Source: Mesorhizobium qingshengii | Lineage (GTDB): Bacteria; Pseudomonadota; Alphaproteobacteria; Rhizobiales; Rhizobiaceae | DNA length: 64,000 nt | Assembly (NCBI RefSeq): GCF_900103325.1 | Contig: NZ_FMXM01000003.1 | Location: forward strand, 496,001-560,000 | Direction: 5' to 3' | Shown: one piece after another, positions 25,595-33,527 of the stretch | Layout of the letters: every line of letters begins with the position of its first letter | Position numbering within the stretch: position 1 is the stretch's first letter | Notes under the pieces: model-generated | What the model saw: the letters and a program-made list of their open reading frames with translations, nothing else | Database searches by the model: none | What the model was told of the DNA's origin: nothing | Made by a program: the position numbers and the translations under genes

Positions 25595-26488
25595 ATGACG
25601 ACGCGCACCATCAGCCTGTCGAGACCCAGCCGCTTCACACCGGTGATCCGAGCCATCCTCATGGCCCTGGGGGTACTGTTCTGCGGGTTCACGGCTTTCG
25701 CCGCCGAGCTGCCTGCCCTGACCGGACGTATCGTCGACAATGCGGGCATCATCGACGATGCCACCAAGGCGGCATTGACGCAGAAGCTCGCCGATTTCGA
25801 GAAAAAAGGCGCGGACCAGATCGTCGTCGCCACGATTCCCAGCCTCGACGGCGAGGAGATCGAGCCCTACGCCAACCGGCTGTTCCGCTTCTGGAAGCTC
25901 GGCCAGGCCGGCGAAAACAATGGCGTTCTGCTGCTGGTGGCGAAGAACGACCGCAAGATGCGCATCGAGGTCGGCTATGGCCTCGAGGGGACGCTGACCG
26001 ACCTGCACACCAAGCTGATCATCGAAAACGACATGGTGCCGGCGTTCCGCGCCGGTGATTTCTCCGGCGGCATCAGCAAAGCCGTCGACGACATGGTCAT
26101 GGTGCTGGAAGGCAATCCGGAAGAACTGGAAGCGCGCGGTCAGCGCAATCCCGCCGATACCAGCACCCCCATCGATCCCATCGTCGCGGTGTTCCTGATC
26201 CTGTGGGCGACGATGTTCTTCGGCGGCCTGGCGATGGCATTCCTGCCGCCGATGTTCGGCACAAAGCTGTCGCCGGGCGTGTACAAATGGCTGGGCATGA
26301 CCTTTCGTTACGGCCGCGGAACGAGCGGTTCGTCCTCGGGTGGCGGCTGGACTTCGGGGTCGTCGTCGGGCGGCGGCTGGTCGTCGGGGAGTTCCGGCAG
26401 CGGCTGGTCGTCCGGTTCAAGCAGCGGCGGCGGGTTTTCCGGTGGCGGCGGCTCGTCCGGCGGTGGCGGTTCTTCAGGAAGCTGGTGA
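25595..26488 (+). CDS. TPM-domain membrane protein (YgcG type), copy 2
   Basis: This 297-residue paralogue of the preceding protein has the same layout: signal peptide (to about TAFAAELP), TPM domain, one membrane helix and a Gly/Ser-rich tail, here with GSSSGGGW repeats. Long stretches of DNA are identical to copy 1 (for example around 25810-25908 versus 24963-25061), while N-terminus and tail differ. The start at 25595 lies 4 bp after the copy 1 stop. The duplicate may form heteromers with copy 1; this is inference. Confidence 0.92.
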   Translation: MTTRTISLSRPSRFTPVIRAILMALGVLFCGFTAFAAELPALTGRIVDNAGIIDDATKAALTQKLADFEKKGADQIVVATIPSLDGEEIEPYANRLFRFWKLGQAGENNGVLLLVAKNDRKMRIEVGYGLEGTLTDLHTKLIIENDMVPAFRAGDFSGGISKAVDDMVMVLEGNPEELEARGQRNPADTSTPIDPIVAVFLILWATMFFGGLAMAFLPPMFGTKLSPGVYKWLGMTFRYGRGTSGSSSGGGWTSGSSSGGGWSSGSSGSGWSSGSSSGGGFSGGGGSSGGGGSSGSW

Positions 26489-26497
26489 GATAAAATC

Positions 26498-27136
26498 ATG
26501 GCAACACGACCGATCACAGCCGAGGATCACGAGCGCATCGCCACGGCGATCCGCGTCGCCGAAGCGAAAACCGACGGCGAGATCTACTGCGTCGTGGCGC
26601 GTGCCAGCGACGGCTATTTCTTCCCGGCCGCTTTCATGGCGACAGCAGGCATGCTGATCGTCAGTCTCGCCGTTGCCTATGGGCTGGAGGCTTGGTGGCT
26701 GTCGATCCGGTTGCCGCATTTCGTCCTCGCCCAGCTGTTGGCGCTGGCCTGCGTGCTGGTGTTGCTGTGGGCGCTGCCGGGCCTGCGCATCCATCTGGTG
26801 CCAAGGCGGCTGCGCTACCAGGCGGCGCACGCCGACGCGATCAAGCAGTTCCTCGCCCGCAACGTCCACCGCACCACGGCGCGCACCGGTGTGCTGGTGT
26901 TCGTCTCGATTGCCGAGCACTACGCCGAGGTGGTCGCCGACAGCGGCATCGATGCCAAGGTCGGCCAGCATGTCTGGGATGGTGTCATACGCGACCTGAC
27001 CGCGCATGCCGGCGACGACCGTCTAGCCGACGGCTTCGTCAAGGCAATCGAATTGGTGGGGGCGGTGCTGGCCGAGCATTTCCCAGTCACATCAGGCGAC
27101 ACCAACGAACTGGAGGACCATCTGGTCGAGATCTGA
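26498..27136 (+). CDS. TPM-domain protein, third and shorter member
   Basis: This 212-residue protein begins ITAEDHERIATAIRVAEAKT, the start of a TPM domain without signal peptide. Two membrane helices follow (about 45-67 and 75-95), then a cytoplasmic-facing C-terminal part with TGVLVFVSIAEHYAEVVADS and a C-terminal GDTNELEDHLVEI. It is the usual TPM partner encoded after LemA and YgcG-type genes, starting 9 bp after copy 2. Confidence 0.9.
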   Translation: MATRPITAEDHERIATAIRVAEAKTDGEIYCVVARASDGYFFPAAFMATAGMLIVSLAVAYGLEAWWLSIRLPHFVLAQLLALACVLVLLWALPGLRIHLVPRRLRYQAAHADAIKQFLARNVHRTTARTGVLVFVSIAEHYAEVVADSGIDAKVGQHVWDGVIRDLTAHAGDDRLADGFVKAIELVGAVLAEHFPVTSGDTNELEDHLVEI

Positions 27137-27254
27137 CCCCTACAAGAAGGTTTCGGGGGGAACGTCGCTGACGCGATGACCGCCTGTGAGAAAGCGGTCG
27201 GCGGGTCGCCCGGACTCTTGCAATCGGGCGACGCGGGTTTATGGTTAACAAATC

Positions 27255-27761
27255 ATGAATACGCTGACGATCGACATAAGGAAGGCCGAGCCGCGCGATG
27301 CTGGCGCCATCGCCGAAGTGCACCTGCAGGCCTGGCGCGGCGCCTACTCCGGCATCATTCCGCACCGCACCCTGACATCGATGATCAACCGCCGCGGCGC
27401 CGACTGGTGGGCGAACGCAATCCGCCGCGCCGCCACCGTCCTGGTCGTCGAGATCGGCGGGACGATCGCCGGCTATGCGACGGTCGGCAAGAACCGCGCC
27501 CGGGAACTGCGGCAGCAAGGCGAAATCTACGAATTGTACCTGCGCCCGGAATATCAGGGCATCGGGCTCGGCAGCCGGCTGTTCGCGGCGGCACGGGCGC
27601 GTCTGGCCGATCACGGGCTGAAGGGCATGGTGGTGTGGGCGCTGGAAGACAACCAGAACGCGCTCGACTTCTATGCCGGCGCCGGCGGCCGCGATGTCGC
27701 CGAGGGCGTCGAGATCTTCGAGCAGAAGGCGCTGAAGAAGGTCGCCTTCGTCTGGGAGTGA
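27255..27761 (+). CDS. GNAT family N-acetyltransferase
   Basis: This 168-residue GNAT protein has the acetyl-CoA-binding core EIYELYLRPEYQGIGLGSRLF (Q/R-x-x-G-x-G/A loop) and VWALEDNQNALDFYAGAGG. The substrate is unknown. It stands alone, 118 bp after the TPM operon and 111 bp before ppa. Confidence 0.9.
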   Translation: MNTLTIDIRKAEPRDAGAIAEVHLQAWRGAYSGIIPHRTLTSMINRRGADWWANAIRRAATVLVVEIGGTIAGYATVGKNRARELRQQGEIYELYLRPEYQGIGLGSRLFAAARARLADHGLKGMVVWALEDNQNALDFYAGAGGRDVAEGVEIFEQKALKKVAFVWE

Positions 27762-27872
27762 CAGCCCGGCCTTTCTGCCGGCGCGCCTTCCGACCAAGCC
27801 CAGCACCATTCGCCGCATTGCGCCGCGCCGCAGCGCCCGCTATCGGTCTCTCATCGAAAGAGGGACAAAGCC

Positions 27873-28406
27873 ATGCGCATTGAAGCCATAGCCATCGGAA
27901 AGAATCCGCCGGAGGACATCAACGTCATCATCGAAGTGCCGATCGGCGGCGAGCCGATCAAGTACGAGATGGACAAGGAGGCCGGCACACTGTTCGTCGA
28001 CCGCTTCCTGCACACATCGATGCGTTATCCCGGCAATTACGGCTTCGTGCCACACACGCTGTCGGGCGATGGCGATCCGATCGACGTGCTGGTCTGCAAC
28101 ACGCGCGCGCTGGTGCCGGGCTGCGTCATCAATGTCAGGCCGATCGGCGTTCTGGTGATGGAAGACAATGCCGGCCAGGACGAGAAGGTCATCGCGGTGC
28201 CGTCGCCCAAGCTGACGCTGCGCTACGAGAACGTCACCGAGTACACGCAACTGCCCGACATCACGCGCCAGCAGGTGCAGCACTTCTTCGAGCACTACAA
28301 GGACCTCGAACCCGGCAAATGGGTCAAGATCGAGGGTTGGCACGATTCCAAATATGCCAAGAGGATGATCGTCGACGCTATCGCGCGGGCGAAAGCGAGC
28401 AAGTAG
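27873..28406 (+). CDS. ppa: Inorganic pyrophosphatase (family I)
   Basis: This 177-residue soluble pyrophosphatase hydrolyses PPi to drive biosynthesis. The family signature DGDPIDVLV holds the metal-binding aspartates; [12 protein letters not shown] and [13 protein letters not shown] are also diagnostic. The length is typical of bacterial family I hexamers. GAAAGAGG precedes the start. Confidence 0.97.
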   Translation: MRIEAIAIGKNPPEDINVIIEVPIGGEPIKYEMDKEAGTLFVDRFLHTSMRYPGNYGFVPHTLSGDGDPIDVLVCNTRALVPGCVINVRPIGVLVMEDNAGQDEKVIAVPSPKLTLRYENVTEYTQLPDITRQQVQHFFEHYKDLEPGKWVKIEGWHDSKYAKRMIVDAIARAKASK

Positions 28407-28419
28407 CTCGGAGTTTCGT

Positions 28420-28579
28420 CATCCTCGGGCTTGACCCGAGGATCCATGCCGTAACGCTAGCCGAAGCGCGCGGCGGAACAGAATTTCTGCACCGCTGCTG
28501 TGTTGTGGTGTCGCGGCATGGATCCTGGGGTCTGCGCCGCGTCGCTTCGCTCCTTGCTCCGCCCCAGGATGACGAAGTG
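28420..28579. repeat. Rhizobial intergenic palindromic repeat (compound copy)
   Basis: Two hairpin modules lie after ppa: CCTCGGG-CTTGA-CCCGAGG near 28430-28450 and a larger one with ATCCTGGGG...CCCCAGGAT toward 28565. ATCCATGCC and GGCATGGAT link the two. The right module resembles the elements at 32979 and 62303. Such elements can terminate or stabilise transcripts. Confidence 0.75.
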
Positions 28580-28607
28580 ACGGGCGCTGCGGCCAATCTC
28601 AGCGTGC

Positions 28608-29201
28608 CTAGTTATCCACCCGGCCGAAAGCCGGCACGTTGCCGATGACGGTATGCTTGTCCTTGCCACAGGCGAATGTGCGCGCCTTCTCATCGGCAAG
28701 CTTGCGCGCCTGGTCATTGGCGCCGGGATTGCCGGTGGCCAGCACCAGGCCGACGGTGCAGCTGTCGCGCCCATCCATCTGGCCAACCTTGGCAACTAGC
28801 AGCACTTCGGTTGGCTTGTTCTCATCCTCGGGATTGCTGATCGAGCGCCGGTGGATGACCGCGAACGGCACGGCCTTGTCGCCCTTGGTCTCGATGCGCC
28901 ACTCGACCTTGGCTCCGGACGAATTGAAGCCGGAAAAACTCTCCCAGGCGGACGTCATGTCGCCGCCGGGCGGAAAACCGTAGAACAGCGATTCACGAGC
29001 GTCGTCATAAGCGACCAGCACCGGATAGCCGCGATACCCCGAACAGGCGAGATCGGCCCAGTCGCCTTCGCCTTCCTCGGCCTGCGCATAGGTCACGCAG
29101 TCCTTCTTCCAGTCGAGGTCGGTGTAGGCGCTCGATATTTCGCCGGCGTGTGCCACCTGGCAAAAGCCGGCGAGGACAAGCGGAATCAACAGGCTGCGCA
29201 T
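28608..29201 (-). CDS. Periplasmic protein of unknown function
   Basis: This 197-residue protein has a clear signal peptide (about 1-19, cleaved after AHA) and a globular domain with three Cys (DCVTYAQ, ACSGYRG, DSCTVG) plus one near the C-terminus, suitable for disulfides. I do not recognise the family. Motifs such as GYPVLVAYDDARESLFYGFPP and DEKARTFACGKD may identify it by search. It is transcribed toward the ppa repeat and away from nothing obvious. Confidence 0.75.
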   Translation of the reverse strand: MRSLLIPLVLAGFCQVAHAGEISSAYTDLDWKKDCVTYAQAEEGEGDWADLACSGYRGYPVLVAYDDARESLFYGFPPGGDMTSAWESFSGFNSSGAKVEWRIETKGDKAVPFAVIHRRSISNPEDENKPTEVLLVAKVGQMDGRDSCTVGLVLATGNPGANDQARKLADEKARTFACGKDKHTVIGNVPAFGRVDN

Positions 29202-29245
29202 CGCGGACGTCTCCGTTGGAGGTCGCCCCAGCGTATCGCCAATCG

Positions 29246-29863
29246 CTATTTCTTCAAGCTTGCTTCGATCAGCAGGTCGGCATTCGTCGCCACCGACTGC
29301 GCCGGTCCGCCAGCACCGAACAGCTGGCCGCTGATATAGGCGCCCTCGATCAGGAGCAGCAGCCCGTCGCCGAGCGTGTCGGCATCGCCGGCGCCCATCG
29401 CGACCGCCATGGCGCGCAGGCGCCGGCGCAATTCCTGCTTGTTGGCCTCGCTGACCACGCGCGCCGGGTGGCCCCGTTCGGGATATTCGACAGCCGCGTT
29501 GGTCATGCCACAGCCGCGATATTGCGGCATCTGCGTGCGCTTGCCGACGCGGGTCAGGAAAGCCTTGATCTGTGCGCGCGGGTCGCCGGGATGAGCGTCC
29601 ACCGCCTCGTCGAAGCGATCCCAGAACTCAAGGTCGTACTGCCGGAGGTAGGAGGCCGCCAGCTCGTCCTTGGAGGGAAAGCTGCGATAGAGGCTCGGCT
29701 TGGTGACGCCGGCGCGCCTGACGATCTCGTCGACGCCTATCGCCCTGATGCCTTGCCGGTAGAACAGGTCGCGCGCCACGTCGAGAATCTTCTTGGCGGC
29801 CCTCGGCGGCGCCGATGCATGACCGTCGTTGATGGTCGGTTCAATATTTTTGTCCGTTGGCAT
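29246..29863 (-). CDS. TetR family transcriptional repressor
   Basis: This 205-residue TetR protein has the N-terminal DNA-binding domain KKILDVARDLFYRQGIRAIG...RRAGVTKPSLYRSFPSKDEL (about 24-70) and a C-terminal domain with AVEYPERGHPARVVSEANKQ, as in regulators near efflux pumps. It is divergent from the MFS gene at 29939; two operator-like palindromes lie between them, so it probably represses both genes and itself. The ligand is unknown. Confidence 0.92.
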   Translation of the reverse strand: MPTDKNIEPTINDGHASAPPRAAKKILDVARDLFYRQGIRAIGVDEIVRRAGVTKPSLYRSFPSKDELAASYLRQYDLEFWDRFDEAVDAHPGDPRAQIKAFLTRVGKRTQMPQYRGCGMTNAAVEYPERGHPARVVSEANKQELRRRLRAMAVAMGAGDADTLGDGLLLLIEGAYISGQLFGAGGPAQSVATNADLLIEASLKK

Positions 29864-29875
29864 CCTGTGACTCGA

Positions 29876-29905
29876 TTGACAATGTTACCGATCGGTACGT
29901 ATACA
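29876..29905 (+). promoter_or_regulatory. Promoter of MFS gene with embedded TetR operator
   Basis: TTGACA (29876-29881) and TATACA (29900-29905) are separated by 18 bases. The perfect palindrome TACCGATCGGTA (29886-29897) lies inside the spacer, so repressor binding would block RNA polymerase. Confidence 0.65.
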
Positions 29906-29924
29906 TCATCCCACCCCTGCAACG

Positions 29925-29936
29925 TACCGGTCAGTA
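29925..29936. promoter_or_regulatory. Second TetR operator-like site over the MFS ribosome site
   Basis: TACCGGTCAGTA has the same half-site pattern as the palindrome at 29886 with one mismatch. Its centre is 39 bp downstream, and it ends 2 bp before the MFS start codon. Confidence 0.55.
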
Positions 29937-29938
29937 AC

Positions 29939-31222
29939 ATGATAGCTCAATCCCGTCCATTTGGCCAGCGCTACGCTTTCGTCGTGGTTGGCGTCATCTT
30001 CCTCTGCCTGCTGATCGCGGCCGGCCTTCGTTCGGCGCCTGCCGTGATGATGCTGCCGCTGGAAAACAGCTTCGGCTGGGGGCGTGATGTGGTTTCGGTG
30101 GCCGCTGCCATCGGCATCTTCCTCTACGGTCTGACCGGGCCGTTTGCCGCTGCCCTGATGGAGCGGATCGGGTTGCGCCGCACGCTGCTCGCCTCGTTGG
30201 TGGTGATGTCGGGGTCGACCGCGCTCAGCCTGCTGATGACCAAGCCATGGCATCTGTTCATCACCTGGGGTGTGTTTTCCGGCATCGGTTCCGGCGCGGT
30301 CGCCACTGTGCTCGGCGCAACCATCGTCAATCGCTGGTTCAAGACCAATCGCGGCCTTGTCATGGGGCTGATGTCGGCCTCCAGCGCCACCGGCCTGCTG
30401 GTGTTCCTGCCGCTGCTCGCCTCGCTCGCCCAGTCGGGCGGCTGGAAGCCGGTCGCCATCGCCGTGGCGGTCGCCACCGCCTGTCTTCTGCCGCTGGTCT
30501 GGCTGCTGGTGCCGGAGCGCCCGGCCTCGATCGGCATGGTGCGGTTTGGCGCCGAGGCCGATGACGTGCCGCCGACATCGCCGGCCTCGCGAGGCAATTT
30601 CCTCGCCCACACGCTCAACACGCTGCGGCGCGCCGCCGGCACGCGGGTGTTCTGGTACCTGTTCGCCACCTTCTTCGTCTGCGGCTTCACCACCAACGGG
30701 CTGGTCGGCACGCATCTGATCGCGTTCTGCGGCGACATGGGCATCGGCGAGGTGCAGGCGGCCGGCCTGCTGTCGATGATGGGCATCTTCGACCTGATCG
30801 GCACGACGCTGTCGGGCTGGCTCACCGACCGCTTCGACCCGCGCAAGCTGCTCGGCGTCTACTATGGCATCCGCGGCCTGTCGCTGATCTATCTGCCCTA
30901 TTCCGGCTTCTCGGCGACCAGCCTGATCATTTTCGCGGTCCTCTACGGCCTCGACTGGATCGCCACCGTGCCGCCGACGCTGAGGCTCGCCAACGAGGCG
31001 TTCGGCGACCGCAGCGGGCCGATCGTGTTCGGCTGGATCGTCGCCGGCCATCAGGTCGGGGCGGCCACGGCCGCGGCCTTCGGCGGCACCATGCGCGAGC
31101 TGCAGGGCAATTATGAGCTGGCGTTCCTGATCGCCGGCATGACGGCGATCGCCGCAGCCTGCATCTCGCTGCTGATCAACACCAGCCGCCCCGCCTTCGA
31201 TCCCGAGCCGCAGGCTGCATAG
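29939..31222 (+). CDS. MFS transporter (monocarboxylate/OFA-like)
   Basis: This 427-residue permease has 12 predicted helices. Early segments (FVVVGVIFLCLLIAAGLRSA, SVAAAIGIFLYGLTGPFAA) and the loop LMERIGLRRTLL are typical of the MFS A-motif region. The start at 29939 is the only one downstream of the promoter. A TetR regulator is divergent. It probably exports or imports an organic acid or drug; the substrate cannot be read. Confidence 0.88.
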   Translation: MIAQSRPFGQRYAFVVVGVIFLCLLIAAGLRSAPAVMMLPLENSFGWGRDVVSVAAAIGIFLYGLTGPFAAALMERIGLRRTLLASLVVMSGSTALSLLMTKPWHLFITWGVFSGIGSGAVATVLGATIVNRWFKTNRGLVMGLMSASSATGLLVFLPLLASLAQSGGWKPVAIAVAVATACLLPLVWLLVPERPASIGMVRFGAEADDVPPTSPASRGNFLAHTLNTLRRAAGTRVFWYLFATFFVCGFTTNGLVGTHLIAFCGDMGIGEVQAAGLLSMMGIFDLIGTTLSGWLTDRFDPRKLLGVYYGIRGLSLIYLPYSGFSATSLIIFAVLYGLDWIATVPPTLRLANEAFGDRSGPIVFGWIVAGHQVGAATAAAFGGTMRELQGNYELAFLIAGMTAIAAACISLLINTSRPAFDPEPQAA

Positions 31223-31336
31223 CCGGCGGCCCGCCTTGCCAGTGCATTGTCAGAAAAACTTCATGGTTTCGAGATGCCGCTGAAACATTGAGGCTGGACC
31301 TTGATGGCACCGTTCAACGCCATCCAGGAGACAGCC

Positions 31337-32911
31337 ATGAACAAGCTCTCGATGACCCGCCGCGCTTTCGTCACTTCCGCCAGTGCCGTTGGCCTGGTCG
31401 GCGTTTCCGGCCTGGCGCTGCCATACTATTCGCGCGCCAGCCAGCGCCCGGCCTTCACGCATGGCGTCCAGTCGGGCGATGTCGACGCGACCAGCGGCAT
31501 GGTGTGGACGCGCACGGATCGCCCGTCTCGCGTCATGTTCGAGGTGTCGTCGACGGAGAATTTCGCCAATGCGACCCGGCTCGCGCCGCTCGATACCTCG
31601 CCGGCCAGCGACTACACGGTGAAGCGGCTGCTCACCGATCTCGCCTCCGACCAGGACATCTTCTATCGCATGACGGCGGCCGATCTCGCCGACATCAACG
31701 CCGTCTCGGAGCCGATCACCGGCCGTTTCCGTACCGCGCCCGCCTCCAGGCGCGACATCAGGTTCGCCTGGTCGGGCGACACCGCCGGCCAGGGCTGGGG
31801 CATCGACGAGACCGGCATGAAGACCTACGCCACCATTGGCAAGCACACGCCCGATTTCTTCCTGCATTCGGGGGACACCATCTATGCCGACGGCGCGATG
31901 AAGGACGAGGTCGACCTGCCCGGCGGCGGCAAGTGGAAGAACGCCGTGCTCATCGACGGCAAGCGCAAGGTCGCCGAGACGCTGGACGAATATCGCGACC
32001 AGTGGAAATACAACATGATGGACAGGAACGTGCTGGGCTTGAGCGCCATCTGTCCGACCTTCTACCAGTGGGACGACCACGAGGTGCTGAACAACTGGTC
32101 GGATTCGAAGGATCTGAGCGCCGACAACCGCTACACGGAGAAATCCATCCATGTGCTGGCGGCACGTGCGGCGCGCGCCTTCCACGAGATGACGACGATC
32201 CGCTACGAACCGTCCGAGCCCGGCCGCGTCTATCGCAAAATAGCCTACGGACCGCTGCTCGACGTGTTCTTCCTCGACATGCGTTCCTATCGCGGGCCCA
32301 ACGGTCCGGACATGCAGGATGAGATGACGCCGCAATCGCGCATGCTCGGCGAACAGCAGACGAAGTGGCTGAAGCGAGAGCTGGCAAATTCGAAGGCGAC
32401 CTGGAAAATCATTGCCGCCGACATGCCGCTGGGCCTCATCGTCTGGGATGACGGGGCCAAGAAGGTGGGCGCCGAGGCAGTCAGCAATGGCGACAATGGT
32501 GCGCCAAAGGGTCGCGAGCTCGAGATCGTGGACCTGCTGCGCTACATCAAGAACGCCGGCATCAGCAACACCGTCTGGCTAACCGCCGACGTGCACTACA
32601 CGGCGGCGCACTACTACAATCCCGACAAGGCGCAGTTCCAGGATTTCAATCCGTTCTGGGAATTCGTCTCAGGACCGATCCATGCCGGCACGTTCGGCCC
32701 CAACGATTTCGACATGACCTTCGGTCCGGAACTGAAGTTCATCAAGGCGCCGACCGCCGAGCAGGGCCAGAACCTGCCGCCATCGGCCGGCCTGCAGTTC
32801 TTCGGGCTGGTCGATATCAACGGCGCCAGCGAACAGATGACAGTGCGGCTGATGGATCGCGAGGACAACGAACTCTACAAGGTCACGCTCGACCCGGTGC
32901 GGTCGGCATAA
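31337..32911 (+). CDS. phoD: Tat-exported alkaline phosphatase/phosphodiesterase PhoD
   Basis: This 524-residue protein has a Tat signal (MTRRAFVTSAS then hydrophobic AVGLVGVSGLAL), then a PhoD N-terminal domain (about 35-130: FTHGVQSGDV, SGMVWTRT) and the metallophosphoesterase core with SGDTAGQG, HSGDTIYADG, WDDHEV and TADVHYTAAHYYNP. The start is the ATG with AGGAG just upstream; the ATG 12 codons earlier is less likely. It releases phosphate from diesters in the periplasm, usually under phosphate limitation; I did not find a clear Pho box. Confidence 0.93.
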   Translation: MNKLSMTRRAFVTSASAVGLVGVSGLALPYYSRASQRPAFTHGVQSGDVDATSGMVWTRTDRPSRVMFEVSSTENFANATRLAPLDTSPASDYTVKRLLTDLASDQDIFYRMTAADLADINAVSEPITGRFRTAPASRRDIRFAWSGDTAGQGWGIDETGMKTYATIGKHTPDFFLHSGDTIYADGAMKDEVDLPGGGKWKNAVLIDGKRKVAETLDEYRDQWKYNMMDRNVLGLSAICPTFYQWDDHEVLNNWSDSKDLSADNRYTEKSIHVLAARAARAFHEMTTIRYEPSEPGRVYRKIAYGPLLDVFFLDMRSYRGPNGPDMQDEMTPQSRMLGEQQTKWLKRELANSKATWKIIAADMPLGLIVWDDGAKKVGAEAVSNGDNGAPKGRELEIVDLLRYIKNAGISNTVWLTADVHYTAAHYYNPDKAQFQDFNPFWEFVSGPIHAGTFGPNDFDMTFGPELKFIKAPTAEQGQNLPPSAGLQFFGLVDINGASEQMTVRLMDREDNELYKVTLDPVRSA

Positions 32912-32978
32912 GCGAAGGAGTGCGGCGGAACGGCTTTCATTCTGCGCCGCAGCGTTTTTCGGGGGATGTCACGGCTGG

Positions 32979-33026
32979 ATCCCAGGGTCTTCGCGACGTC
33001 GCTTCGCTCCTGCTACGCCCTGGGAT
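32979..33026. repeat. Rhizobial intergenic palindromic repeat
   Basis: ATCCCAGGG (32979-32987) and CCCTGGGAT (33018-33026) form a perfect stem around GC-rich loop sequence containing GCTTCGCTCCTGCT. The same family occurs inverted at 62303-62350 and as part of 28420-28579. It lies between convergent phoD and the 93-residue gene. Confidence 0.8.
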
Positions 33027-33047
33027 GACGACCGCAGACCGCGCTCG

Positions 33048-33329
33048 TCAATCCGGATAGCAGACCATCGGGATGTTCGGCCAGACGGCGCTGTCGCAAT
33101 TGGCGGCGTCCTGCCTCTGCTTGAAGGCGGCGCTGACCGGGCCGGTCACCATCGGGTCGACGCCGTCGGGCGCGTCGGCGAACACCTGTTCGGCCGACGG
33201 CGCGTCCGCCGACAAGGCAGGGCGTGCTTCCTTCTGCGTCGCGGCCGACTGCGCGGCGTTGGCCGCCAGCAGGACGGCAAAGGCTACCGATGCGATGAGC
33301 GGCCAAAATCGGTTGAGTTTATCGGTCAT
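33048..33329 (-). CDS. Small secreted protein of unknown function
   Basis: This 93-residue protein has an N-terminal signal (WPLIASVAFAVLLAANAAQSA) and a short mature part with two Cys near the end (ANCDSAVW, MVCYPD) that could pair. No family recognised. It is convergent with phoD and divergent from typA. Confidence 0.72.
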   Translation of the reverse strand: MTDKLNRFWPLIASVAFAVLLAANAAQSAATQKEARPALSADAPSAEQVFADAPDGVDPMVTGPVSAAFKQRQDAANCDSAVWPNIPMVCYPD

Positions 33330-33527
33330 GATGTTCGAACTGCCCGGGACCCTGAAAGGTTCCCGCCTTGGTTAACAAAATCATCTCACACGAGGATGCT
33401 TAAGATTTGATGAGTATTTGGTGTCGCGCTTCCCCTTTCGCAAATGCGAAAAACCCTGTATGAGCCGCGCAACCGAAAGAGGCAGCGCCTTTTGGCCTGC
33501 TGCCTGCAACGCTCCCGAGACCAGAAC

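Noticed and set aside
31301..31336. Upstream ATG for PhoD
   Set aside because: AGGAG sits before the internal ATG at 31337 and the Tat signal fits that start better.
33444..33527. N-terminal extension of TypA
   Set aside because: The family begins at [15 protein letters not shown]; upstream residues match nothing.
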